In this document: positions 1-7,932 of the stretch, one piece after another | How positions within the stretch are numbered: position 1 is the first letter of the stretch | How the letters are laid out: each line of letters begins with the position of its first letter | Assembly: GCA_045541475.1 (NCBI GenBank) | Contig: JAZQJI010000014.1 | Location: 7,874-71,873 of the forward strand | Direction: 5' to 3' | Origin: RGIG3077 sp045541475 | GTDB lineage: Bacteria; Bacillota; Clostridia; Oscillospirales; Ruminococcaceae | DNA: 64,000 nucleotides | Notes under the pieces: generated by a model | Database searches by the model: none | Told to the model about the DNA's origin: nothing | What the model saw: the letters and a program-made list of their open reading frames with translations, nothing else | Program-made: the position numbers and the translations under genes

Positions 1-1
1 G

Positions 2-769
2 GTTAAAAGTTCAGTTTTAATCGGTATGCTTGCATCATCATGTGTATATTGGGCAGGCGAAGCAATCTTTTTGGATACAAATCCTTTTGCAAAGCTTAAG
101 GATGCATCATTTGTACCGCCTTTTAGCGATATGATGGAAACTACTTTCTTTAAGTTCAATTTTGAAGGTTTTGTTGAAATCGGTTGGTTTACAATAATCA
201 CACTTATAATTACTTTCTGCATTATTGATATGTTTGATACAATCGGCACTCTTGTTGGTACAGCTTCACGTGCTGGCATGGTTGATGAAAAAGGTAACAT
301 GCCCAATATGAGAGAGGCTCTCCTTTCGGATGCTATCGGTACAGTTGCAGGTGCGTGCACAGGCACATCAACAGTTACAACTTTTGTTGAGTCTGCTTCC
401 GGCGTTGAAGCAGGCGGCAGAACAGGCCTTACAGCGCTTACAACAGGTTTGCTCTTCCTCGCTTGCATTTTCATTGCTCCTATTGCTGCAATTATTCCCG
501 CTGCGGCAACATCATCTGCTTTGATTTATGTCGGCGTTCTCATGCTCATGGGACTTAAAAACGTTAATTTTGATGATATGGAGCAGATGCTCCCCGTTGG
601 TTTGATGATTATCGGTATGCCGGTTTCCGGTTCAATCGGACATGCAATCGGTCTTGGCCTCATTTCGTACACAATTATTAAGGTATTAAACGGCAAGTTT
701 AAAGAGGTTTCTTTGCTGACATATACCATTTCAGCATTGTTCCTTGTTAAATTCTTCCTTGCTGTGTAA
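2..769 (+). CDS. NCS2-family purine permease (AzgA/PbuG type), C-terminal part
   Basis: This is the 3' part of a membrane permease whose reading frame is open from the window edge, so the true start lies upstream. The roughly 255 visible residues are very hydrophobic with several membrane segments. They carry the FDTIGTLVG stretch and a TSTVTTFVESASGVEAGGRTG stretch typical of the adenine/guanine/hypoxanthine branch of the NCS2 xanthine-uracil permease superfamily. Full members have about 430-480 residues, so roughly 40% is missing. Predicted role: proton-coupled uptake of purine bases at the cytoplasmic membrane. Exact substrate cannot be decided. Confidence 0.85.
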   Translation, partial: VKSSVLIGMLASSCVYWAGEAIFLDTNPFAKLKDASFVPPFSDMMETTFFKFNFEGFVEIGWFTIITLIITFCIIDMFDTIGTLVGTASRAGMVDEKGNMPNMREALLSDAIGTVAGACTGTSTVTTFVESASGVEAGGRTGLTALTTGLLFLACIFIAPIAAIIPAAATSSALIYVGVLMLMGLKNVNFDDMEQMLPVGLMIIGMPVSGSIGHAIGLGLISYTIIKVLNGKFKEVSLLTYTISALFLVKFFLAV

Positions 770-790
770 TTGTAATACAAATTATAACGC

Positions 791-821
791 AAGCCCGCAC
801 GATTTGTTTTCGTGCGGGCTT
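791..821 (+). terminator. Intrinsic terminator after the purine permease
   Basis: A perfect 12-bp stem (791-802 with 810-821, starting AAGCCCGCACGA) and a 7-nt loop are followed by a T-rich stretch. It lies 21 bp after the permease stop. Confidence 0.85.
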
Positions 822-838
822 GATTTTTGTCATTTTAT

Positions 839-867
839 TTGACATAATTCGTCATCGGGTGTATAAT
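839..867 (+). promoter_or_regulatory. Promoter for azlCD
   Basis: Perfect consensus sigma-A-type promoter: TTGACA at 839-844, 17-bp spacer, TATAAT at 862-867. It lies 39 bp before the azlC start. Confidence 0.8.
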
Positions 868-905
868 TATTTGCTGGAACGAAGTATAAATCAAGGTGAT
901 ATTTT

Positions 906-1604
906 TTGAAACTGTTTTTAAAAGGTATTCGTCATGGAATACCTATTGCTTTAGGATATTTTTCGGTATCCTTCAGCTTTGGCATAATGGCAATAGGCTT
1001 AGGACTTGATATTCTGCCGACTGTTATGATATCTGTAACAAATCTTACATCTGCAGGGCAGGCGGCTGGTGTGCAAATCATTGCCGAAAACGGCTCGTTT
1101 GCCGAAATGGCGCTTACTGAGTTGGTTATAAATCTGCGTTATGCGTTAATGAGTCTTGCACTCTCTCAAAAGCTTGATGATAGCTTTAGTTTAGGTCACA
1201 GGCTTGGTGTATCGTTCGGCATGACGGACGAGATTTTTGCCGTTGCCTCATCACAAAAGGGCAAAATCAACTGCGTATATATGTATGGCATGATATCAAT
1301 TGCATTTATCGGTTGGGTTGGCGGAACGCTTTTCGGCGCGCTTGCAGGTAATGTTCTGCCAAGTGAGCTTGCAAGTGCCCTCGGTATTGCCCTTTACGGA
1401 ATGTTTATTGCAATTGTTGTACCTGCAATGCGCAAGAATAAAGGAGTACTTTCTGCTGCGTTAGTTGCCTGCACGTTAAGTCTTGCGGTTAACTATCTTC
1501 CCGCACTCAGCTTTATTTCAGGCGGATTTGCAATCATCATCTGCGCAATAATCGCCGCCGCAATTGCCGCATGGCTTTTTCCTGTTAAAGAGGAGGATAG
1601 CTGA
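906..1604 (+). CDS. azlC: Branched-chain amino acid exporter subunit AzlC
   Basis: 232-residue membrane protein of the AzlC family, the large subunit of the two-component AzlCD exporter for branched-chain amino acids and analogues. The family signature is the early GIRHGIPIALGYFSVSFSFG region, followed by several membrane helices. The start is a TTG at 906, preceded by AAGGTGA at about 894-900. Its stop overlaps the azlD start (TGATG), so the two are translationally coupled. The family assignment is strong; the substrate is known from related systems, not shown here. Confidence 0.88.
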   Translation: MKLFLKGIRHGIPIALGYFSVSFSFGIMAIGLGLDILPTVMISVTNLTSAGQAAGVQIIAENGSFAEMALTELVINLRYALMSLALSQKLDDSFSLGHRLGVSFGMTDEIFAVASSQKGKINCVYMYGMISIAFIGWVGGTLFGALAGNVLPSELASALGIALYGMFIAIVVPAMRKNKGVLSAALVACTLSLAVNYLPALSFISGGFAIIICAIIAAAIAAWLFPVKEEDS

Positions 1605-1903
1605 TGAGAATTTTTATTTATATATTGATAATGGCGGGCGTTACTTATTTAATACGTATGCTACCGTTTACGGTTTTCCGCAAAAAGATAAAATCGCAGT
1701 TTGCTAAAAGCTTTTTGTATTACATACCCTACACAGTTCTTGCCGCAATGACAATACCCGCAATTTTTACATCAACAGGGGATATGCTTTCGGCTTCAAT
1801 CGGAACGTTAATTGCAGTTGTGCTTGCATTTTTCGATTTGCCGCTTATCGTTGTTGCTCTTTCGGCATCGCTTGGGGCATATATAACAATGCTAATTTCA
1901 TAA
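1604..1903 (+). CDS. azlD: Branched-chain amino acid exporter subunit AzlD
   Basis: 99-residue, four-helix membrane protein of the AzlD family, the small partner of AzlC. It contains the typical VTYLIRMLPFTVF start and is almost entirely hydrophobic. It overlaps azlC by one base (TGATG). Length and position directly after azlC match the known gene pair. No terminator hairpin is obvious right after it. Confidence 0.88.
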   Translation: MRIFIYILIMAGVTYLIRMLPFTVFRKKIKSQFAKSFLYYIPYTVLAAMTIPAIFTSTGDMLSASIGTLIAVVLAFFDLPLIVVALSASLGAYITMLIS

Positions 1904-2097
1904 TATATTATGGTGTTAGTCAATATTTTGCATTAAAAATGGTGTATTTCTTGCATTTTTGCTTGTAAAAGCCGTGTTTGCGTGGATAATATATGCAAAA
2001 TCCACATTTTTGGAATGAGTAGAAAAATGTGAGTAAAATCCCACAAAATCGGCATTTTTAAGCTTGTGCTCGTGTGTAAAAAATCGGTATAAAAAAA

Positions 2098-2127
2098 TTA
2101 CAGCATAGTTACAAATTACGCTATAAT
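2098..2127 (+). promoter_or_regulatory. Promoter for the NfeD/SPFH genes
   Basis: TTACAG at 2098-2103, 18-bp spacer, TATAAT at 2122-2127. It is the only strong signal in the 310-bp AT-rich gap 1904-2213, which otherwise holds no convincing gene. Confidence 0.6.
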
Positions 2128-2213
2128 ACGCAAAATATATTGAAATTTTAGCTTTAGTGTGATACAATATCAACACAGCCGAAATAAAATACTTTTATGA
2201 AAGGAAATGAATT

Positions 2214-2642
2214 ATGTACATAGTATGGCCGGCTTTATTTGTAGCTCTGATCATTATCGAAATTGAAACATTGCAGCTTGTTTCTGTTTGGTTTGCCGCA
2301 GGTGCACTTGCATCAACAATTGTTGTTTTGTGCAACGGACCGCTTTGGCTACAGTTTACGGTATTTATTGGTGTTTCGGTAGCGTTGCTTATTGCAACCC
2401 GTCCAATAGTCAAAAAAGCCATTAAAATGACCGTTCAACCCACCAATGCCGATCTGGATATCGGCAAAAACGCAACTATTATAGAAACGGTTAACAATGC
2501 AGCAGGTACTGGCAGGGCAACACTTAGCGGTGTTGACTGGATGGCAGTTGCTGAAGATAATTCGATAATCGAAAAAGGCGAAATTGTTACGGTTAAAGCA
2601 ATTGAAGGCGCTAAGCTTATAGTTGTTAAAACCGAAAACTAA
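2214..2642 (+). CDS. NfeD family membrane protein (short form)
   Basis: 142-residue protein with two to three N-terminal membrane segments (about residues 1-65) and a C-terminal beta-rich domain (about 75-140). The GRATLSGVDWMAVAEDN stretch of that domain is typical of the NfeD OB-fold. Short NfeD proteins are usually encoded beside an SPFH/stomatin-like protein and are thought to act with it in membrane microdomains. That partner is the next gene, 37 bp downstream. The start ATG follows an AAAGGAAATG site. Confidence 0.82.
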   Translation: MYIVWPALFVALIIIEIETLQLVSVWFAAGALASTIVVLCNGPLWLQFTVFIGVSVALLIATRPIVKKAIKMTVQPTNADLDIGKNATIIETVNNAAGTGRATLSGVDWMAVAEDNSIIEKGEIVTVKAIEGAKLIVVKTEN

Positions 2643-2679
2643 ATTATTTACATTATTTTATATGGAGGATTTTTGAACT

Positions 2680-3642
2680 ATGGAAACACAGGGATATATT
2701 CTGGTAGGAATACTTGTATTTATTTTGATTATAATTGTAAGAGGCATACGCATCGTTCCGCAGGCTAAGATTTATATTGTTGAACGTTTGGGAAGTTTTC
2801 ACAAAGCATGGACAACAGGTCCCCACTTTGCATGGCCTTTTATTGATAGAGTGCTTGATCCTGTATCGATTAAGGAACGTGTGCTTGATTTTAAACCCCA
2901 GGCAGTTATTACAAAGGATAACGTTACTATGCAGATAGATACTGTTGTATTTATTCAGGTAACCGATGCTAAGCTTTACACCTACGGTGTTGAACGTCCC
3001 ATTGCCGCTATCGAAAATCTTACTGCAACAACCTTGCGTAATATCATTGGCGAACTTGAGCTTGACGCTACACTTACTTCTCGTGACGTTATCAACACAA
3101 AAATCACTGCTATTCTCGACCAGGCAACAGACCGTTGGGGTATTAAGGTAAACCGTGTTGAATTGAAAAACATTCTGCCGCCTCGTGAAATTCAGGACGC
3201 TATGGAAAAGCAGATGAAGGCCGAGCGTGAACGTCGTGAAAAGATTTTGCAGGCAGAAGGTGAAAAGAAATCCGCTGTGCTTGTTGCTGAAGGTGAGAAA
3301 GAATCTCAGATTTTGAGAGCACAGGCAGAAAAAGAAGCACAGATTCTCAGAGCTGAAGCTGAACAGCAGGCACTTATTCTTAAGGCAGATGCTATTAAGG
3401 AACAGAAAATCCTTGAAGCAGAGGGTGAAGCAAAAGCTATCGAGCTTGTTCAGCAGGCATTGGCAAGCGGTAACGCTGCAAATCCTGCACAGTCCGTTAT
3501 CGCTATCAAGAGCCTTGAAGCTTTTGCTAAGGCTGCTGACGGCAAGGCAACAAAGATTATTATCCCCAGCGAAATTCAATCGCTCGGTTCGCTTGCTGCA
3601 AGCTTAAAGGAAATTTCTGACAGCAATGCAAATGCTCAGTAA
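2680..3642 (+). CDS. SPFH/Band 7 (stomatin-like) membrane protein
   Basis: 320 residues: one N-terminal membrane anchor (about 5-25), an SPFH/Band 7 domain (about 25-185, with IVERLGSFHKAWTTGPHF and TLRNIIGELELD) and a long charged coiled coil of alternating AEGEKE/AQAEKEAQILRAEAE-type units (about 190-255). This is the slipin/QmcA/HflK-C type that oligomerises on the inner membrane face. GGAGG sits 14 bp upstream of the ATG. It is paired with NfeD and followed after 2 bp by the pseudouridine synthase. Confidence 0.87.
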   Translation: METQGYILVGILVFILIIIVRGIRIVPQAKIYIVERLGSFHKAWTTGPHFAWPFIDRVLDPVSIKERVLDFKPQAVITKDNVTMQIDTVVFIQVTDAKLYTYGVERPIAAIENLTATTLRNIIGELELDATLTSRDVINTKITAILDQATDRWGIKVNRVELKNILPPREIQDAMEKQMKAERERREKILQAEGEKKSAVLVAEGEKESQILRAQAEKEAQILRAEAEQQALILKADAIKEQKILEAEGEAKAIELVQQALASGNAANPAQSVIAIKSLEAFAKAADGKATKIIIPSEIQSLGSLAASLKEISDSNANAQ

Positions 3643-3644
3643 AC

Positions 3645-4610
3645 ATGAAATCATTTGTAATTGAAAAAAACGACTGCGGTCAGCGTCTTGATAAATTCAT
3701 TCAAAAGGCTGTGCCGAAGTTGCCGAAATCGCTGATGTATAAACATATCAGAAAGAAAAACATAAAGCTTAACGGCAAACGGTGCGAAGCGCAGACGATG
3801 CTTAATTTAGGCGATGAAATTCAAATGTATATTCCTGATGAATTCTTCTCTGACAGTAATGTCAGAGAAGAATTTAACATATATGCGTGCAAAGCTGAAA
3901 AGCTTGACATCTTGTACGAAGATGAAAATATCGCTTTGATTAACAAACCGCCCGAGCTTGCTTGCCATAGCGGAAACAAAAAAGAAAATGATACGCTTGT
4001 AAATCGGTTTGTAGCACATCTTATCGCATCGGGTGAGTATAACCCGAATACTGAGAATAGTTTTGTTCCCGCACTTTGCAATCGCATAGATAAGAATACT
4101 TGCGGAATTGTTATAGGCGCAAAGAATGCAATGGCATTACGTGAGATGAATGCCGCTGTAAAGGCAAACAGCATTACAAAGGAATATCTTTGTGTAACAG
4201 CGCATAAACCACCGAAAAATCATGATATTCTTTATGCGTATTTAAAAAAGGACAGTAAAACCAACATGGTTAGCGTTTGCGAAAAGCAATTAGAGGGCGC
4301 AAAGCAGATTATCACAGAATACACTTTGTGCGATGAGAACAACGGACTATATCTGCTTAAGGTGCGTTTGCACACAGGCAGAACGCATCAGATAAGGGCG
4401 CACATGGCTTACATTGGCTGTGCTTTGCTGGGCGATATAAAATATGGCATTTGTGATAAAAATGCAAAACACAAAGTGCCTTATCAATGTTTGTGTGCGT
4501 ATAAAATAGGCTTTCAAATTGATGAAAACAGTCCGCTTGTTTATCTTAATGATATAACTGTTACCGTTGAAGAGCCATGGTTCGTTAAAAGATTTTTTAA
4601 CGCAAATTAG
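3645..4610 (+). CDS. RluA-family 23S rRNA/tRNA pseudouridine synthase
   Basis: 321 residues: an N-terminal S4-like RNA-binding domain (QRLDKFIQKAVPKL and the following 50 residues) and a catalytic RluA domain. The RID motif in ALCNRIDKNTCG carries the conserved catalytic Asp; typical members read HRLD, here NRID. RTHQIRAHMAYIG is also diagnostic. It would isomerise specific uridines to pseudouridine; the target base cannot be assigned. It starts 2 bp after the SPFH gene, so it is probably co-transcribed. Confidence 0.87.
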   Translation: MKSFVIEKNDCGQRLDKFIQKAVPKLPKSLMYKHIRKKNIKLNGKRCEAQTMLNLGDEIQMYIPDEFFSDSNVREEFNIYACKAEKLDILYEDENIALINKPPELACHSGNKKENDTLVNRFVAHLIASGEYNPNTENSFVPALCNRIDKNTCGIVIGAKNAMALREMNAAVKANSITKEYLCVTAHKPPKNHDILYAYLKKDSKTNMVSVCEKQLEGAKQIITEYTLCDENNGLYLLKVRLHTGRTHQIRAHMAYIGCALLGDIKYGICDKNAKHKVPYQCLCAYKIGFQIDENSPLVYLNDITVTVEEPWFVKRFFNAN

Positions 4611-4639
4611 GAAATGTTTGGCGAATTTTTTAATTAAAC

Positions 4640-4668
4640 TTGATTTTTTAGTATATATGTGGTATAAT
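4640..4668 (+). promoter_or_regulatory. Promoter for the PHP/TSCPD/YdcF genes
   Basis: TTGATT at 4640-4645, 17-bp spacer, TATAAT at 4663-4668. The start codon lies 75 bp downstream. Confidence 0.7.
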
Positions 4669-4743
4669 CATATAAGCAATTTGTGATATGTTGCGGAATT
4701 TTTGGTAAAAATTATATTATATATTTCAAAAGGAGGCGGCAAA

Positions 4744-5592
4744 ATGATTGGAGATTTGCATTGCCACACCACATTATCCGATGGCTCTCTTGGAATTGAA
4801 GAGGTTATTATTCAAGCAAAAAAAATGGGACTTGATTATCTTTCGATAACTGATCATGATACTATGGCGTCGTTTTCTCGTTCTGCCATTTTGGGAGAAA
4901 GACACGGCGTAAAGGTTATACCCGGTGTTGAGCTTTCGGCATGGGATAAGGAAAGAGGCAGAAAGGTACATATTCTTTGTTATTTGCCTGCCAAGCCTGA
5001 TAGACTTGAGGGCTTATGCCTTAAATCGTGTGAGATAAGAAAAGCTTGTGCAAAGGAAATGATTGAAAAGGTTATGGAAAAATTCCCCGTAATCACACCG
5101 GATAATATCATGCGCCACGCAAGCGGAAGCAAAAGCGTTTTTAAACAGCATATTGTTCATGCACTGGTTGAGTATGGATATACTACTGATTTTTACGGCG
5201 ATTTGAATGATGAACTTTTTAACATGAAAACGGGTAGCTGCTATGTTGAGCGTGAGTATCCCGATGTGCGCTTTGTGCTTGATTTGATACATTCGGCAAA
5301 GGGCGTTGCGGTTATGGCTCACCCTGCAAGATACGATAGTATCGATTTGCTTAAAGAACTTAGCGAAAGCGGCAAGCTCGACGGCGTTGAAGCTTATCAT
5401 TATACAGCTGATGAAGCAACGCAGAAAGAACTGTTAGATATTGCAAAGCAGTATAATTTGATTGTAGTCGGCGGCTCGGATTTTCATGGGCTTTATAATG
5501 AAATGCCTTCGTCAATCGGCAGCAGAGTTACCGATGCTGAGAATATTGAACGTATATACAAGCTTTCGGCAGAATATAAAAAGGAGAAATAA
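4744..5592 (+). CDS. PHP-domain metal-dependent phosphoesterase
   Basis: 282 residues from the ATG at 4744, chosen because AGGAGG lies 8 bp before it; the frame is open further upstream but without a ribosome site. PHP motifs are clear: DLHCHTTLSDGS (first metal-binding His pair), SITDHDT, PGVELS, AHPAR and GGSDFHG near the C-terminus. The closest described type is the YciV/RNase AM-TrpH group of trinuclear-metal phosphoesterases acting on nucleotides or short RNA. The exact substrate is unknown. It is followed by the TSCPD gene with a one-base gap. Confidence 0.82.
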   Translation: MIGDLHCHTTLSDGSLGIEEVIIQAKKMGLDYLSITDHDTMASFSRSAILGERHGVKVIPGVELSAWDKERGRKVHILCYLPAKPDRLEGLCLKSCEIRKACAKEMIEKVMEKFPVITPDNIMRHASGSKSVFKQHIVHALVEYGYTTDFYGDLNDELFNMKTGSCYVEREYPDVRFVLDLIHSAKGVAVMAHPARYDSIDLLKELSESGKLDGVEAYHYTADEATQKELLDIAKQYNLIVVGGSDFHGLYNEMPSSIGSRVTDAENIERIYKLSAEYKKEK

Positions 5593-5593
5593 A

Positions 5594-5842
5594 ATGGAAT
5601 TTACTTATGCACCAAAGGGCGTTTGTGCACAAAAAATGATTATTAACGTGGAAAATGGCATTGTTGGTGATGTAAGAATCATTGGCGGATGTCACGGCAA
5701 TTCTCAGGGTATATCAAGTCTTGTTAAGGGTATGAAGGTGGAAGATGTAATTTCACGCCTTGAAAATATCAAGTGCGGATTTAAAAGCACATCGTGTCCG
5801 GCACAGCTTGCGAAGGCTTTGCGTGAGAACGGTGAAAAGTAA
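5594..5842 (+). CDS. TSCPD-domain protein (TIGR03905-like)
   Basis: 82-residue protein starting at the ATG at 5594 after AAGGAGAAAT. It consists almost wholly of a TSCPD domain, ending in GFKSTSCPAQLAKAL with the conserved Cys. TSCPD domains occur at the C-terminus of some ribonucleotide reductases. Stand-alone copies are common in Clostridia and have no established function. The stop overlaps the next start (TAATG). Confidence 0.78.
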   Translation: MEFTYAPKGVCAQKMIINVENGIVGDVRIIGGCHGNSQGISSLVKGMKVEDVISRLENIKCGFKSTSCPAQLAKALRENGEK

Positions 5843-6624
5843 TGTTTGATGCAATTAACGCAGGCACGCTTTTAAAGGTGTGCCTGATTTGCTTTTTTGC
5901 CATAATAGACGCAAGCTTTTTACTCGTGATATTAAAGGGCATTGGTAACATAGGTGCGTATTTTGGGTTGTTTCTTTTTACTGTACTGATATTTACAACG
6001 CTCTTTTTTGAAAAAGTTATATCTGCTCTGTTTTCTGATAATTCTGCGCTTCGTATCTGTTCACGCATTGTGGCGTGTGTTTTTGCAGCAGGCTTGCTTT
6101 TGGCGATTATAATTTCAGTATCTATGCTGATTTTTGCTAATCGCTCACCTGATAAACCCAACACAACTGTTGTAGTGCTTGGATGCAAGGTTAATGGTTC
6201 GATACCGAGTTTGATGCTAAGCGACCGGATTAACACAGCTTATGCTTATTTGGTTGAAAATCCGCAAGCCCATTGTATCGCCTGTGGCGGAAAAGGCGAG
6301 GACGAGGATGTTACCGAGGCTTATGCCATTAAAAAGGCACTGGTTGATATGGGTATTGATGCGAGTAGAATTTATCTTGACGAAACTTCGGTTGATACTT
6401 TTGAAAATCTGCGCAACGCAAAGTTAATTGCGGATAAAAACAGCTTGGGTGATGAAATAATTATTGCAACAGATGGCTTTCATCAGATGCGTTCACAGCT
6501 TCTTGCTTCGGATTGCGGCTTTAAGCCTTCTGCTCTTTCGGTAAACACAAGGGCATATCTTCTGCCGACATATTGGGTGCGTGAATGGTTTGCAATTTGC
6601 GAATATTTTGTATTTATCAAATAA
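5842..6624 (+). CDS. YdcF/SanA/ElyC-like DUF218 membrane protein
   Basis: 260 residues: three or four membrane helices in the first 105 residues, then an extracytoplasmic DUF218 domain. TVVVLGCKVNGSIPSLMLSDR, CGGKGEDEDVTEAYAI and ESTSVDTFENL-like segments are diagnostic (here LDETSVDTFENLRNA). Relatives act in envelope polysaccharide or peptidoglycan homeostasis; a precise reaction is not established. It overlaps the TSCPD gene by one base and ends in a bidirectional terminator. Confidence 0.82.
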   Translation: MFDAINAGTLLKVCLICFFAIIDASFLLVILKGIGNIGAYFGLFLFTVLIFTTLFFEKVISALFSDNSALRICSRIVACVFAAGLLLAIIISVSMLIFANRSPDKPNTTVVVLGCKVNGSIPSLMLSDRINTAYAYLVENPQAHCIACGGKGEDEDVTEAYAIKKALVDMGIDASRIYLDETSVDTFENLRNAKLIADKNSLGDEIIIATDGFHQMRSQLLASDCGFKPSALSVNTRAYLLPTYWVREWFAICEYFVFIK

Positions 6625-6640
6625 AATCAATAATATAAAC

Positions 6641-6675
6641 AAAGACGCTTTTGATTTCGTTTCAAAAGCGTCTTT
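6641..6675. terminator. Bidirectional terminator between convergent genes
   Basis: A 14-bp perfect stem (6641-6654 with 6662-6675, AAAGACGCTTTTGA) has a 7-nt loop and A/T runs on both sides. It serves the YdcF gene on the plus strand and the SGNH-like gene on the minus strand. Confidence 0.88.
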
Positions 6676-6697
6676 TTACAATGCTATAAATTTTAGA

Positions 6698-7909
6698 TTA
6701 TTCAGCAATACCGCTGAGTATAATGCCGTGGATTTTAGGTTTGTTTGCAGTATCTTCAACTTCAATGCGGATCTTTGTTGTATCGGTAAATCCATTATTG
6801 AAAGTCAAAATCTTTTTGCGTTCGGACGACTGTGTCCACTTGGTATCTTCGTATTTATATTCATAATCATTTACATACAATCTGTAAACACCGCCTGAAC
6901 TGTTAAGGGCATACAGAAGCGAGAAAGCATCAAAGTCTTTTTTAATGGTTGTTTGGTACACGCCGGGAGAAATTTCAGACATTGATGAAAAGCTGATATA
7001 CTGGTATGTTTCGTAAGTTTCTGTTTCCTCAAAAAGAATAGAGGGAAACTCAGTTGTCTTTTTTGATGCAGAAACGCAAGCGTCAATAACTTCAATCGTT
7101 TCGGTTACATAAAGCTCATATCCTGCTTCATTGGGGAACACGCCATCGAAAGTGAGGCCGTTGTTTTCTTCATCGTCGGTTTCTTCTGTGCTAAGATTGC
7201 CTAAAGCTTGTACAAACGCTGCTGACATATCCACACAATCAGCATTGTAGTGCTCAGAAACGGCTTTGATTGTTTCTGCCTTGATTGACTGTTCGTTTTC
7301 AGTACTTTGAACAACAGTAATCATCTCTGCATTAGGATATTCGCTTTTTGCAAGTCTTACAAGTGCTTCGTACTGTGCATCAAATTTTGTGTTGCTTTCG
7401 GTTCTTACATCGTTGGCACCAACTGAAATTAAGATTAAATCATATTCAACATTATTGTCAAGAGCTTTAACTTCATAATACTGAATAAATGCCGTAGCAT
7501 AGTTATATGCAAGATTTGTTACGTAAACACTTGAGCCGTATTTGTTGTAAAGCTCAGCGGAAAGATTATCAATCCATGTTTCGTCCGAAGAACCATAACC
7601 TGTGCAGGTTTCATCGCCCAAAACAAGTACGTTGATGCGTTCGCCGTTTGCCAGCTTTTTGTAAGCAGAATCTGCAGTGGTATCAATAACAATATTTTGG
7701 TTTTGTGATTGCTGCTCTCCGTTAGATGTTATGTTATCGAAATCGTTTTGCTTTTCAGCAAAAACGCTTGAAAAATAAGCAGCATTCTCTTCGTTTTTCG
7801 GTTTATCTTTGCGGTAATAATTGCTTGCCCAGATGCCGCACACAATACCGGCAACCGCAACAATAACCGCAAGTATAATTATTTCGAGCCAAGTTACTCT
7901 GTTACGCAA
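6698..7909 (-). CDS. Membrane-anchored SGNH-fold protein lacking catalytic Ser and His
   Basis: 403 residues: an N-terminal membrane anchor (about 8-28), a linker, and an SGNH/GDSL-type domain (about 92-275), then a C-terminal beta-rich region of about 125 residues. Block I reads VLVLGDETCTGYGSS, so the position of the GDS nucleophile is Glu100. Block III GAND (164-167) is intact. Block V reads DGVFPNEAGY, so the usual DxxH His is Phe258. Both key residues are therefore absent, which suggests a binding or pseudo-enzyme role in exopolysaccharide export. It starts 23 bp after the tyrosine kinase gene, in the same operon. Confidence 0.72.
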   Translation of the reverse strand: MRNRVTWLEIIILAVIVAVAGIVCGIWASNYYRKDKPKNEENAAYFSSVFAEKQNDFDNITSNGEQQSQNQNIVIDTTADSAYKKLANGERINVLVLGDETCTGYGSSDETWIDNLSAELYNKYGSSVYVTNLAYNYATAFIQYYEVKALDNNVEYDLILISVGANDVRTESNTKFDAQYEALVRLAKSEYPNAEMITVVQSTENEQSIKAETIKAVSEHYNADCVDMSAAFVQALGNLSTEETDDEENNGLTFDGVFPNEAGYELYVTETIEVIDACVSASKKTTEFPSILFEETETYETYQYISFSSMSEISPGVYQTTIKKDFDAFSLLYALNSSGGVYRLYVNDYEYKYEDTKWTQSSERKKILTFNNGFTDTTKIRIEVEDTANKPKIHGIILSGIAE

Positions 7910-7932
7910 TTCCTTTTACTCCTTCCAAAGCT

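Noticed and set aside
2653..3579. 308-residue open frame on the minus strand
   Set aside because: It is the antisense shadow of the SPFH gene, Cys/Phe-rich, with no ribosome site.
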